A DNA stretch of 64,000 nucleotides from a virus (IMGVR_UViG_3300036792_000267:87378-151377); one strand, 5' to 3'; shown: positions 1 to 10,075, numbered from the stretch's first letter. Notes: generated by a model not told the origin, from the letters alone. Numbers and translations are program-made.

Positions 1-129
1 GACCCGCGGTTCGGCAAGGTGGCCGCCGACCCCGACGCCGGCGTGGAGGCCGCGAATGCGAGCGGTTCGTATGAGGCTTTCATGGCCATGATGGGCGGAC
101 CGCCGCCTATGCCGGGCCGCGGGGGGTGA
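1..129 (+). CDS. C-terminal end of a gene upstream of the tape measure (partial)
   Basis: The frame is open from the window edge to a TGA and gives 42 residues ending in a Gly/Pro-rich tail (MMGGPPPMPGRGG). The start lies outside the window. A gene just before the tape measure is usually a tail assembly chaperone in siphoviruses, so that role is likely from position alone. Too little of the protein is visible to confirm it or to look for the usual frameshift. Confidence 0.6.
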   Translation, partial: DPRFGKVAADPDAGVEAANASGSYEAFMAMMGGPPPMPGRGG

Positions 130-133
130 GGGC

Positions 134-853
134 GTGGGCGTAGTAGTCAGCATGGTACGTAATTCATCAATGCTGTCCGACGAGTCTTGGCTGCGCGAGC
201 GCTACCTCGTTGACGAACTGTCCACCACCGCCATTGCGGCGCTGGCCAACTGCTCTCAGGCCACGGTGTGCAACCGGCTGGCCGGGTACGGAATCCCGCG
301 GCGTCCCCGAGGTCGCTTTACGCAGAGCCGGATCGACGCTGACGGCCGAGAGTGCACGGCTTGCGGTGACTACAAAGCGTGGAACGAGTACTCGCCTAGC
401 AAGCCGACGCAGCCAGGCGGCCGGTACTCCGTCTGCAAGGTCTGCTGGAACGGCACGCGCGGTGGCGGCCCCGGTAACCGGAATGGCGAGTACCGTGCGT
501 GGGCACTCAAGCGCATGGGCATCACGCAAGCCGAGTACGACTGGCTGCTAGCCCTGCAGAAGGGCGTGTGCGCTCTCCATGGTGGCCCGGAGACTAGGAA
601 GGGTGCGCTGTACCTTTCCGTCGACCACGACCACAACTGCTGTCCGCCGGTAAAGGTCGGGCAGACCCGGTGCTGCAAGAAGTGCATCCGCGGCCTGCTC
701 TGCCACGACTGCAACCACATGGTCGGCCTAGCTGAGAAGCTAGGTCAGGCGTGGCGGTTCCCTGATTACCTGGGCTCGCGCCCCTTCATGGGGAAGGGGG
801 TGGTGCTCATGACGCCTTATTCTGAGCCTCTGAGCCACAGTTGTGGCTTATGA
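134..853 (+). CDS. Endonuclease VII-like HNH (homing) endonuclease
   Basis: The C-terminal half has the recombination endonuclease VII signature: SVDHDH, then CIRGLLCHDCN, with paired cysteines (CTAC...CKVC) earlier that would bind zinc. The N-terminus (about residues 15-55) looks like a helix-turn-helix (TTAIAALANCSQATVCNRL), a common DNA-recognition add-on of mobile nucleases. It lies between two tail genes and is less GC-rich than they are, as expected for a selfish insertion. The GTG at 134 has a good ribosome site (GGGGGGTGAGGG); the ATG at 152 has none. The first codons may therefore be the 5' end of the interrupted tape-measure gene, with the nuclease read in frame from it. Confidence 0.85.
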   Translation: MGVVVSMVRNSSMLSDESWLRERYLVDELSTTAIAALANCSQATVCNRLAGYGIPRRPRGRFTQSRIDADGRECTACGDYKAWNEYSPSKPTQPGGRYSVCKVCWNGTRGGGPGNRNGEYRAWALKRMGITQAEYDWLLALQKGVCALHGGPETRKGALYLSVDHDHNCCPPVKVGQTRCCKKCIRGLLCHDCNHMVGLAEKLGQAWRFPDYLGSRPFMGKGVVLMTPYSEPLSHSCGL

Positions 854-919
854 GGGACCAGAATACTGGTTAGATCGCTTTGGTATGTAATTTACAAGGC
901 GATCGGTTTAACATTCAGG
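154..919 (+). other. Putative group I-like intron carrying the HNH gene
   Basis: This is inference. The tape-measure frame stays open upstream of its first ATG back to a TAA at 909. Joining the 5' reading (MGVVVS then AT) to TGACTTCGGCG gives a continuous N-terminus, MGVVVSI-DFGDLMRD. The proposed 5' exon ends in T and the intron ends in G, as in group I introns. The part after the nuclease is packed with hairpins: AGCCACA/TGTGGCT (833-848), ACCAG/CTGGT (857-870) and a 10-bp stem GATCGCTTTG/CAAGGCGATC (873-904). A group I core (P3-P7) was not modelled. Confidence 0.35.
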
Positions 920-935
920 TGACTTCGGCGACCTG

Positions 936-3900
936 ATGCGGGACGCGGCGCAGGCTAAGGCCGCGCTGCAGGGGATGGGCGATGCGGCCAAGGCGGAGAC
1001 CGCGGCCGAGGTGGCGGGCGCGACCCAGGCCGCCGCCGCGCGCGGCAAGGGCATCACGTCCATCCAGCAGGAGACGCAGGCCCTTAACCAGCTCGCCAAC
1101 GCCGCCAAGCAGACCAACGTCCAGCTGCTCTACGGCGGCCGGAATGACATGACCCAGCACCTGAGCGACCTGGCTCAGGAGCTGAACTACACCACCTTGC
1201 TCAACCGGCAGAAGTGGCTCGGCTTCTCCTCCGTCCAGCAGGCCATGTCGTACCGCCAGCAGATGTATAACCTGGCGCTGCTGGAGAACAAAGCGCACTT
1301 CGCCGGCTACCTGACCGCGGACCAGTACCTGGGCTTCCTGCAGCGCGAGACCGCCCAGACCGCGGCGCTGTCGGCCGCCATCCGCGACCGCAGCGCGGCC
1401 ATCGGCGCCGAGACCCAGATGCTGCTCGCGCACGCCAACGCGCTGCAGGGCACCCACGCGACGGCAGGCAGCCTGGGCGAGGGCCTGAGCACGGTCAACG
1501 CCTACAACGTGGCGCTGGTCGGGCTGCCGGACACGGTGGTCACCAAGGCCGTCCTTGATGACAGCCAGGCGATGTCGCAGCTGGCTGCCTACCGCGCGGC
1601 GCTGACCTCGCTTCCCAACGCGGAGACCACCGACATCACCTCGGTTGCCACCCGGCTGGGCGGCGTCCCGCTGACGGGCGCGCGCCAGGCGGTGCCGGTC
1701 AGCGTCCGCCCCGAGATCGACTACGCCGCGATCAACAAGATGCTGTCCCAGGCGGTCGCCGGGGCGCACCCGGAGGCGCTGCGCGCGCCGCTGGCCATCA
1801 CCGGGTCGGGAGCGGCGGATTCCGCGCTGTCGGCCACGGCGGATTCCGCGCTGTCGGCCACGGCGGACGACGCCGGCGCGCTGTCGGCGTCCATGTCCGA
1901 GCTGAGCGACAAGGCGGCCATTTCCGCCGAGGCAATCAGCAAGTTCCAGGACTCCCTCGCGCTGGCCGCGGTCGACGCCCGCGCGCTGGAGCAGGGACTC
2001 GGGCGCCTGTCGGCCGCCGAGCAGCTGCTGTCTGAGGTTAACGCCCAGTTCGTGCCGCAGAAAGGCCGCAAGAAGGCGGCGGCTGCCGACCCGGCGCAGA
2101 ACCTCGCTGACCTGTACGGGCTGCAGGACGTCGCCGGCGCGCTGCGCGAGGGCGCGATCTCCGACGCGCCGCGCGGCTACCCGCTGTCCGCCCCGGGCAT
2201 GAAGATCATCCCGCCGACGCAGGCGGGAGAAGAAGACCTGTGGTCGGGGCTGTCCAAGTACATGCAGGGCGGCAAGGCCGCGGGGACTGCCACCGAGAAG
2301 GTTGCCGTCGAGGGCGGCCAGGAGGCCGAGGCGACCCTCGACAAGATCGCCGTCCAGATGGAGTGGCTGGACCATGAGGATGCCAAGCCGAAGCTAGAGC
2401 TGGAAGGCGGCCAGGAGGCGCTAGACGACGCCTACCACCTGGACGGCGTACTCGTCGGCCTGACTTACGAGCGCGCGGAGCCGGAAGTCGCCCTGCAAGG
2501 CGGAGCCGAGGCGCTGGGAGAAGTCACCGCCCTGGACGAGGGGCTGCACGAGATCCCGCACGAGACTGACACCGTCCTGGTGGTCGAGTCCTCCGGGGCC
2601 TCCAGCGAGGTCCGCGATTACAGCCGCGACATTGAGGACATCGAGCGTGAGGTGGGCACTCGCGCCGACTTCGAGGACACCGAGGCGGAGAGCGGGCTGT
2701 CGCGCTGGCTGACCGCCCTGGCTGCGGCGGTCCAGCACAAGTACGACTTCTACGCCAGCTTCAACGACGACGCGGCCAAGGCCGAGCTGGCCGGGTGGAT
2801 CAGCGAGCTTGAGGCGGCACGCGCCGAGGAGAACCGCATCACCGCCGGCATGGGCGGTGCCTCCGGTGGCGGTGGCGGCGGAGGGCCGCCTGTTCCCCCT
2901 GCTGCCGCCGGCGACGCGCCCAACCCGGATGACCGGGCGATGTGGGAGGCCGTCGCCGCCGAGATGGCCAAGGTAGACGCCCTCTTCAAGAACACCGGCC
3001 GTGACGCCGCTGCCGCCGGGGCCGCCGCGTCCAAGGCCGGCCGGGACGGCGCGCAGGCGGTCACCTCGATGGTGCTGCCGCTGACCAACGGCGCGCGCGG
3101 CTGGTTCGGCCTGCTCACCCAGGTCAACCTGTTCGGCGGCCTGCTGCCCGGCATCCTGGGCCACACCACGGCCCTGCACTTCGTCCTTGACGCGATCATC
3201 GAGACGATCGCCATCCTGCTGCCGGCCATCGTCACCATGGCAGCCGGGCTGACCGCGTTCGGCATCGCTGGCTACGACGCCGGCAAGGCGGTCTACGAGC
3301 GCCTGACGGCGATTCACACCGCGGCCGACGCCACCGGCCAGTCCATCCCGCCGCTGACCGGGAACCTGGAGAAGCTGCACGACACGGTGCGCCCGCAGGT
3401 CTGGCAGTTGTATGGCGACGCCATCACCGTCGCGGGGGCGAAGTCCGGGCTCTTCAACCAGCTGGCCATCCAGACCGGGAACGTGGTCGACCGGCTGGCC
3501 GCGCGGCTGACGGTGGACCTGGTGCAGGGTGGCCAGGGGCTGAAGACGTTCCTGTCGGTCGGCGCGGAGAACCTGGCCAAGCTCGGCACCATCTTCGACA
3601 ACCTCGGCAAGGCCCTGATGGCGTTCATCAAGGTCACCGAGGACACCCACATTGACCAGATTTTCCTGGCCATCTTCGTGGCGCTGTCCCAGTTCCTGGT
3701 GCTCATCACCAAGCTGCCCACCCCGTTGCTCGCCGCCGTGGTCGCGCTGCACGCGTTCTGGCTGTGGGGCGGCCTGCTGGCCACCGTGGTCCTGCAGATG
3801 CTCAACCCGCTGCGCTCGCTGGCACTGGCGCTGGGCGCGGTCGACGCCGCCTCAGTGAACGGCGGCCTGGCCAGCCTGACCAAGGACGCGTCGGCCTGGC

Positions 3901-6900
3901 AGCGGCTGAAGGCCGGCCTGACCGACATCGCAGCCGGGTTCGGCGCACTGCCGGCCCGGTTCAGCCTGAGCAGCAAGGCGGCCGGCGAAGCTGAAGTCGC
4001 CTTCGATGACATGGGCAACGCGCTGGTGGCTACTGACGCGGAGATGGCGGCCGGCGCCACGTCCGGCGGCGGCCTGCTCTCGGTGCTCGGGCGGCTCGTC
4101 CCGGCCGGCGGCGCTGCCGCCGGGGCTGCCGCGCTGCTGGGCAGCGCGCTGGCCGCCGCCTACGTCTACCTGGCGCTGCTGCCCGACGCGACCCAGAAGT
4201 GGATCAACTCCCTCAACCAGACGCTGGCTAAGACCACCGCGTTCACTGTGGTCTCCGCGACGGTCGGTGACCTGGCGGCGGTCACCCAGCAACTGGCAAA
4301 GGCCCAGGCCGACGGGACAGGCAACGCCTCTGAGCTGGCCGGGGCGCAGCGCGGCCTGTCCAGTGACCTGTCCAACGAGCTGGGGCACGTCGGGGCGGTG
4401 TCCAAGGCTTACGGCACCGACTTCCTGGGCGCGCTGGAGCTGCTGAACGCGGCCGGGGTGAAGACCTCCGACATCTTCTCCGCCCAGGGCAAGGCCTGGG
4501 AGGCGGACCTGCAGCAGGTCCAGGGCCTGGTGCAGGGCTACAAGGCGATGGGCCAGGGGCTGTCCGCGCTGCAGCAGGACGTCTCGGTCCAGCTGGTGAC
4601 CACCAGCGACCAGGTAACCGCCATGGGCAACCTGAACAAGGCCTGGGACGCCTGGACCAAGACCGTCGGCGGGGCCCCCAGCACGTTCATCGCCCTGGCC
4701 CAGGGCTTCGCCACGTTCAACACGGATGCCGCGGCGGCCGGGGCCGCTATGACCGGGCTGAACGCGCCCAGCCTCACCCTGCAGAGCGACTTCCAGTCCA
4801 ACTACAACAACGTCCAGGCGTTTTTCGACGCGTTCCGCAACGACCAGGCGCTCACCGGGGCGGGCGACTTCACCAAGTTCGTCAAGGACGCGGTAGCCAG
4901 CCTCATCCCGATGGCGGGTGGCTCCAAGGAGGCCGCCGCCCAGATCTCCGCCCTCGCCCAGGAGGCCGGCGGGCCGGCCACGACCAACATCAAGACGCTG
5001 CAGCAGTGGGTCGGCAACATCAAGGACCCGCTGCTGCAGATGTATAAGGCCAGCAATGACGCAGCGATCGGGGCCTCAAGCCTGAGCCAGGACGCGGCCC
5101 GGCTGACCTCCACCCTGCAGCAGCAGCTCAACCCGGCCATGGCATCGGCCATCTTCAACGCCCACGGCGGCCAGGCCGTCTTCAACGCGTTCGCCGACGC
5201 CCTGGCCAAGGGCGGGCCGAGCAGCGGCGCGACCATCACCGCGGCGCACAACGTGGCCCGCGAGCTGCTGGCGGTGTCCGGCTCCAGCGCTAACGCCAAG
5301 GCGAACTTCGTCGGGTTCACCGAGGCGATGGGGCTGAGCGCCAAGCAGGCTAACGCCCTGTGGGCCCAGGTCACCAAGATCCCGGCCAACGCCAGGACCA
5401 CCTACACCCTGGACGCGGAGCAGGCGCTGCAGAAGGCGGAAAAGCTCTCCGCGGAGCTGCCGCACCTGACCGGCCAGAAGAAGCTCCAGGTTGAGGCAGA
5501 GGTCAAGGACCTGCAGTTGCAGGCCATGAACGACAAGCTCAAGGCCGCCAAGGGGGACGTCAGCGACCTCAACAACGCGAGCCTGAGCAAGCTGCGCGGC
5601 CAGCTCGCGTCCACCGCCGGCTCTGCGGCCGACCTCGTCAAGCCCGGCGAAGTCGACACCATCCTCAAGTCGTTCAAGGACGGCACGTTCTACGAGGTCA
5701 CGTTCCTGGCGTGGATTCCGCAGGTCCAGCGCGCCCTGAACGTGGTGAACCACGATGTCGGGCAGTTTTTCGCTCATGACATCCCGGTGGCGTTCGGCGT
5801 CACCAGCCACGCCTTCGAGGCGGCGTGGGACGGGATGGTCAACTGGTTCACCCAGTCGGTGCCGCACGGGCTGGAGACGGCCTGGGGCACCGTGTCGTCG
5901 TTCTTCGACAAGGCGTTCACCCACGACATCCCCGCGGCGTGGGACTCCGCCTGGGGCACCCTGGTCTCCCCGGTCACTCACGCGTTCGATGACGTGAAAA
6001 CCTGGGTCTCCTCCAATTTCGACACCTGGTGGAAGACCCATGGCCAGGGCGTCATGGCCATCTGGGACACCTTGTGGGGGGAGATCTCCGGGGCGGCCAT
6101 CAAGGCGTTCGACCTGGTAGAGACCGGGGCCACCGGCTTCCGGCACGTCCTCACCGCCATCTTCACCAGCGGCCCCGTCAAGCAGGTCTGGTCCGGGTTC
6201 TCCGGTGCAGCCGCCGACACCTGGCATTTCATCGAGTCCCTGGCCACTGCCGCCTGGCAGATGGCGGTCGCCGGCGCGCGGGCCACCTGGAACGAGGTCG
6301 CCGCGCTAGGCAAGGCGGCCTGGGACCTGGTGGTCGCGGCGGCCAGGGCTGCCTGGGACATCATCTGGGCCCTGATCGGCGCCGAGGTCAAGTCCGCGGC
6401 AGCCATCGCGACCGCGTCGTTCAAGGTGCTGTGGGACCAGGTGGTCGCGCTGGCCAAGGTCGGCTGGGACACCATCGTCCTGATCATCAACGAGGTCATT
6501 GACCTCTTCACCGGGCACTGGGCCACGGCGTGGAAGGACCTGCAGGCGTACGGCATCCAGGTGTGGAACGCCGTCAAGACAGCCGGCATCCAGACGTGGA
6601 ACGCGATCTCGACTGCGGCGACCCAGGTGTGGAACGCGATCTGGAACGCCGTCAAGACGGCTGCCACCCAGACCTGGAACGCGTTCAAGACCGGCGGCCA
6701 GCAGGCGTGGTCCGCGATCTGGCACTCGCTGCAGGCCACGTTCATCAACCCGCTGGCGGCTTTCTTCACCTCCACCGTGCCCAAGTGGTGGGACAGCTTC
6801 GCGAACTTCGCGTCCTCTACCTGGACCAAGGTGTGGTCCGGCTTCCAGAAGAACGTCCTGCAGCCGATCGAGGGCTTCTTCACCTCGACACTGCCCAACG

Positions 6901-9212
6901 CCATGTGGAACTCCCTCAAGGGCGGGATTGACCACGTAATCTCCGGGCTGAACACGGTCATCGGCTGGATCAACGCGGTGACTTCGGTCGTGGGCGTGCA
7001 CATCTCCCCGATCTCGATGCTCGCGGCCGGCGGCGTGGCCCCGCAGCGGATGGCGCACGGCAGCGTGCCGGGGACGGGCGACGAGGACGGCACGCACATC
7101 ATCGCGATGGGCGGGGAGTACATCCTGCGCAAGCCCGCCAGGATGGCCCTGCAGGCCGCCTACGGGCCCCAGTTCCTCGATGAGCTGAACCAGGCGGACT
7201 CCTGGCTGGGCTCGGGCTCGCGCGGCAGCACGGCCACCCAGCAGCGCCGTCCGGGCCGGTACGCGTCCGGTGGCATCCCGGTCATCTCCGACATCGGCAA
7301 CTGGCTGGGCGACGCGGGCAGCGCCGTCGCCGGGGCCGCCTCCTCCGTCTGGCACGGCGTCGCCGACGCGGCCGGCGAGGTCGCCAAGTTCGGGGAGAAG
7401 GCCGTCTTCGACGCCATGTGGTCGGTCTCCGGCGCCCCGGCGGAGAAGGCGATGGAGGCGCTGGGCACGCCCGGTGACATGGGCGCGGCGTGGCTGCAGA
7501 CCATCCACAACGGGGTGGAGAACTACGTCACCGCCCAGACCGCCAAGGCGCAGGCGTCCAGCAAGTCGACCGGCTCCATCACCGGCGCCGGGGTGTCCAA
7601 CTCCTCGGCCTACGCGGCCCTGCAGTCGGCGGCGGCCAAGAAGGGCTGGACCGGGGCCCAGTGGGCCGCGCTCAACGACGTGGAGATGGCCGAGGCAGGC
7701 TACAGCCTCACCGCCACCAACCCGAGCAGCGGCGCGTACGGCATGGCCCAGTTTATTAACGGACCGGGAGAGTACGCACAGTACGGCGGTAATTCGACAA
7801 CAGCAGCGGGACAAGCGGTAGCGATGGTAAATTACATCGCACAAAGATACGGAAATCCAGAGAGCGCATGGGCTCATGAGGTCGCGTACCACTGGTATGC
7901 CGCAGGCGGGCCGGTCATCGACGCCATCCGCGCCGTCACCGGCAACGTCAACGAGCAGGAGGCGATGGCCCTCGGCTCGTGGCTGCTGACCAGGATGAAC
8001 CCGGCGGGTACCGCGCCGCACTACAGCGAGTCCGGGGCCTGGCTGATTAACACCGCCAAGAACAAGGCCGTCACCCAGACGCAGGCGCTCAACGCCAACA
8101 ACGCTGCCCGGTACCTCGCGCCGTACTACGCCAAGGCCATCCTCGGGTCCACCCCGGCGTCGTGGAAGGCGACCCCGGCGACCGCCGCACTCAAGGCCGA
8201 CGCCGCCGTGGCCGCCGCTACCGGCACGCACTGGTCCACCCCGTCGGCCGCCACCCTCGCAGCCGGGTGGAACGCCGTGTCGACCGACCTGGGCCCGGCC
8301 GTCAAGCAGGTCACAGCGGCGGCCAGCACCAGTGACACCGCCGCCTACCAGGCTGCTGCCGCGCAGCTGTACCCCGACTGGGAGGGCGCGCTCAACCCCT
8401 GGAAGACGCTGAGCGCGCTCCACCAGCCCAAGGGCGTATCGGCCCCGGACTGGGCGTCGTGGCTGGCCCAGCGCGCCGTCATCGCCAACCGGGTGAGCGT
8501 GGCCGGCAGCTACGTCGCGCCGCTGTTCGATGACCTGAAAGTCAACCCGCAGGAGCTGACCGCGGCCATGTGGTCGCACACCGACTCCAGCGTGCGGCGC
8601 TGGCAGGCGGCGATGGACGTGGCCGGCTGGGCCAAGTCCAAGGAGCCGGCGCTCTACAGCCCGATCCAGTCCAACCTGGCCAAGCTGGAGCCCGAGATCG
8701 TCAAGGCGGGCAACGCGTGGATCAACGTCTGGGGCACCACCCATACCCCGCCGCCGGGCGGAGGAGGCGGGTCCTCCGGCGGCGGAGGCGGAGGCACGAT
8801 CGGCCCCGGCAGCGGCCCTGGTGGCAGCGCCGGGTCTACGGTCATCGACCTCGCCCCGCTCATCACTGGCGGCCCCAAGGTGGCCAACGCCGGGGATTAC
8901 GGCTTCAACATTGCCGCGGGCGGCGGTGTCCCCGGCAATGTCGCGGCGATGTTCTCCGGCGGCATGGCCATGGCGGCTGGCGGGGTGGTGCCCAACCTGT
9001 TCGTGCCGGGCCTGTCGGCCAACCTTTCGCGGCAGCTCACCGCCGCCACCTCCGGCCAGTTGCCGCGCACCCTGTCGGATGCGGCCGGCAACCGGGTGGG
9101 CCTGCAGGTCGAGAACCTGACGATTTCCAATCCTGTTGCCGAAAAGCCGTCTGACTCCATCACCAGAGCCAGCAACAGGCTGGCATTCCTTGGCGGGAGG
9201 GGGATGGTCTGA
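936..9212 (+). CDS. Tape measure protein with embedded lytic transglycosylase
   Basis: At 2758 residues this is the longest gene in the window, sitting where the tape measure belongs in a siphovirus tail module. It should set tail length and pass through the tail tube during DNA injection. It shows Ala-rich helical stretches, hydrophobic segments near residues 720-775, 925-955 and 1050-1085, and a long Trp-rich region (about 1630-1990) with repeated W-N-A units. Near residues 2232-2332 lies an SLT-type lysozyme domain: a glutamate pair (Glu2250/Glu2253), NPSSGAYGMAQF, then RYGNPESAWAHE and WYAAGG. This would cut peptidoglycan during entry. A Gly-rich linker (about 2605-2633) precedes the C-terminus. 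No good ribosome site precedes the ATG at 936, and the true N-terminus may be spliced from 134. The next gene overlaps by one base. Confidence 0.93.
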   Translation: MRDAAQAKAALQGMGDAAKAETAAEVAGATQAAAARGKGITSIQQETQALNQLANAAKQTNVQLLYGGRNDMTQHLSDLAQELNYTTLLNRQKWLGFSSVQQAMSYRQQMYNLALLENKAHFAGYLTADQYLGFLQRETAQTAALSAAIRDRSAAIGAETQMLLAHANALQGTHATAGSLGEGLSTVNAYNVALVGLPDTVVTKAVLDDSQAMSQLAAYRAALTSLPNAETTDITSVATRLGGVPLTGARQAVPVSVRPEIDYAAINKMLSQAVAGAHPEALRAPLAITGSGAADSALSATADSALSATADDAGALSASMSELSDKAAISAEAISKFQDSLALAAVDARALEQGLGRLSAAEQLLSEVNAQFVPQKGRKKAAAADPAQNLADLYGLQDVAGALREGAISDAPRGYPLSAPGMKIIPPTQAGEEDLWSGLSKYMQGGKAAGTATEKVAVEGGQEAEATLDKIAVQMEWLDHEDAKPKLELEGGQEALDDAYHLDGVLVGLTYERAEPEVALQGGAEALGEVTALDEGLHEIPHETDTVLVVESSGASSEVRDYSRDIEDIEREVGTRADFEDTEAESGLSRWLTALAAAVQHKYDFYASFNDDAAKAELAGWISELEAARAEENRITAGMGGASGGGGGGGPPVPPAAAGDAPNPDDRAMWEAVAAEMAKVDALFKNTGRDAAAAGAAASKAGRDGAQAVTSMVLPLTNGARGWFGLLTQVNLFGGLLPGILGHTTALHFVLDAIIETIAILLPAIVTMAAGLTAFGIAGYDAGKAVYERLTAIHTAADATGQSIPPLTGNLEKLHDTVRPQVWQLYGDAITVAGAKSGLFNQLAIQTGNVVDRLAARLTVDLVQGGQGLKTFLSVGAENLAKLGTIFDNLGKALMAFIKVTEDTHIDQIFLAIFVALSQFLVLITKLPTPLLAAVVALHAFWLWGGLLATVVLQMLNPLRSLALALGAVDAASVNGGLASLTKDASAWQRLKAGLTDIAAGFGALPARFSLSSKAAGEAEVAFDDMGNALVATDAEMAAGATSGGGLLSVLGRLVPAGGAAAGAAALLGSALAAAYVYLALLPDATQKWINSLNQTLAKTTAFTVVSATVGDLAAVTQQLAKAQADGTGNASELAGAQRGLSSDLSNELGHVGAVSKAYGTDFLGALELLNAAGVKTSDIFSAQGKAWEADLQQVQGLVQGYKAMGQGLSALQQDVSVQLVTTSDQVTAMGNLNKAWDAWTKTVGGAPSTFIALAQGFATFNTDAAAAGAAMTGLNAPSLTLQSDFQSNYNNVQAFFDAFRNDQALTGAGDFTKFVKDAVASLIPMAGGSKEAAAQISALAQEAGGPATTNIKTLQQWVGNIKDPLLQMYKASNDAAIGASSLSQDAARLTSTLQQQLNPAMASAIFNAHGGQAVFNAFADALAKGGPSSGATITAAHNVARELLAVSGSSANAKANFVGFTEAMGLSAKQANALWAQVTKIPANARTTYTLDAEQALQKAEKLSAELPHLTGQKKLQVEAEVKDLQLQAMNDKLKAAKGDVSDLNNASLSKLRGQLASTAGSAADLVKPGEVDTILKSFKDGTFYEVTFLAWIPQVQRALNVVNHDVGQFFAHDIPVAFGVTSHAFEAAWDGMVNWFTQSVPHGLETAWGTVSSFFDKAFTHDIPAAWDSAWGTLVSPVTHAFDDVKTWVSSNFDTWWKTHGQGVMAIWDTLWGEISGAAIKAFDLVETGATGFRHVLTAIFTSGPVKQVWSGFSGAAADTWHFIESLATAAWQMAVAGARATWNEVAALGKAAWDLVVAAARAAWDIIWALIGAEVKSAAAIATASFKVLWDQVVALAKVGWDTIVLIINEVIDLFTGHWATAWKDLQAYGIQVWNAVKTAGIQTWNAISTAATQVWNAIWNAVKTAATQTWNAFKTGGQQAWSAIWHSLQATFINPLAAFFTSTVPKWWDSFANFASSTWTKVWSGFQKNVLQPIEGFFTSTLPNAMWNSLKGGIDHVISGLNTVIGWINAVTSVVGVHISPISMLAAGGVAPQRMAHGSVPGTGDEDGTHIIAMGGEYILRKPARMALQAAYGPQFLDELNQADSWLGSGSRGSTATQQRRPGRYASGGIPVISDIGNWLGDAGSAVAGAASSVWHGVADAAGEVAKFGEKAVFDAMWSVSGAPAEKAMEALGTPGDMGAAWLQTIHNGVENYVTAQTAKAQASSKSTGSITGAGVSNSSAYAALQSAAAKKGWTGAQWAALNDVEMAEAGYSLTATNPSSGAYGMAQFINGPGEYAQYGGNSTTAAGQAVAMVNYIAQRYGNPESAWAHEVAYHWYAAGGPVIDAIRAVTGNVNEQEAMALGSWLLTRMNPAGTAPHYSESGAWLINTAKNKAVTQTQALNANNAARYLAPYYAKAILGSTPASWKATPATAALKADAAVAAATGTHWSTPSAATLAAGWNAVSTDLGPAVKQVTAAASTSDTAAYQAAAAQLYPDWEGALNPWKTLSALHQPKGVSAPDWASWLAQRAVIANRVSVAGSYVAPLFDDLKVNPQELTAAMWSHTDSSVRRWQAAMDVAGWAKSKEPALYSPIQSNLAKLEPEIVKAGNAWINVWGTTHTPPPGGGGGSSGGGGGGTIGPGSGPGGSAGSTVIDLAPLITGGPKVANAGDYGFNIAAGGGVPGNVAAMFSGGMAMAAGGVVPNLFVPGLSANLSRQLTAATSGQLPRTLSDAAGNRVGLQVENLTISNPVAEKPSDSITRASNRLAFLGGRGMV

Positions 9213-10075
9213 TGGTCGCTGCCCCAGTCGGCGCGTTCTTCCCCAACGAATTGTGGTACTGGAACGGAAACCCCCTCAATCAACCATATTGGAACATCGC
9301 CACGTTCGGGGGAAGCAGGTTCGGCCTGCCCACGCTGCGCGGCCAGGACTACGCAGTGCCTTACCGGGCCGGCCAGAGCTGGCGGGCCAAGTACCCCGAT
9401 GAGCGCACCATCACGCTCACCATGTGGACTGACAGCCAGATGTCGGCTAGCCAGTCTTACCCGGCAGGCGACCCGCGCCGGGCGTTCAACGACAACTGGC
9501 AGCAGTTGCGCGGGATGTTCTTCACCCGCGGTTCCCAGGGCAGCGTGCAAGGCCAGCTCACCCGCAACTGGTTCCTGACGGTCAGCGGCTCGCCGGTCAT
9601 GGTCCAGTCCACCGCCATGGCGGAGATCGCCGGCTCGATGGACCCGACGATGAACGGGCGGCTGAGTGCCGCGTTCTCCGTTGACCTGCTGCTGAACGAC
9701 CCGTACTTCTACGGCGGCGCACGGAACCAGGCCACCTCCGGCGGCGGGGCGACTATTAACGCGCTGGGCGAGGGCGTGGTGGGCGAGGGCTACGCCAGCG
9801 CGGTCAACGCCTTCACGGTGAAGATCACGACACCTTGCACCGTCACCAACTCCACCGCCGGGGTGAGCTTCACCCACACCGGGGCGGGCGTGGTGTCGTG
9901 GCCGGTCACGGTCGACGTGCTGCGCTACACCGCCACAGATAACGTCGGCAACAACGTGGTCGGCGGGCTGAGCCATGTCGGCAGCCGGATGTGGATGTGC
10001 CTGCTCACCGGCTCGAATACGATCTCGGTCAGCGCCGGCACGGCCACGTTCAACTGGCACGACTGCTACGTCTGA
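9212..10075 (+). CDS. Distal tail (Dit-like) minor tail protein
   Basis: This 287-residue protein directly follows the tape measure (ATGA overlap), where siphovirus distal tail proteins lie. The first 160 residues carry aromatic, beta-rich segments (LWYWNG, GLPTLRGQDY, LTMWTD) and a central FSVDLLLNDPYFYG segment, which resembles the N-terminal half of actinophage Dit proteins. It would form the ring joining the tail tube to the hub. The assignment rests on position and general sequence character. Confidence 0.7.
   Translation: MVAAPVGAFFPNELWYWNGNPLNQPYWNIATFGGSRFGLPTLRGQDYAVPYRAGQSWRAKYPDERTITLTMWTDSQMSASQSYPAGDPRRAFNDNWQQLRGMFFTRGSQGSVQGQLTRNWFLTVSGSPVMVQSTAMAEIAGSMDPTMNGRLSAAFSVDLLLNDPYFYGGARNQATSGGGATINALGEGVVGEGYASAVNAFTVKITTPCTVTNSTAGVSFTHTGAGVVSWPVTVDVLRYTATDNVGNNVVGGLSHVGSRMWMCLLTGSNTISVSAGTATFNWHDCYV

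Noticed and set aside
915-2375. Long minus-strand frames opposite the tape-measure and hub genes
   Set aside because: Antisense to well-supported genes in GC-rich DNA, with Arg/Gly/Ala-rich composition; typical shadows.
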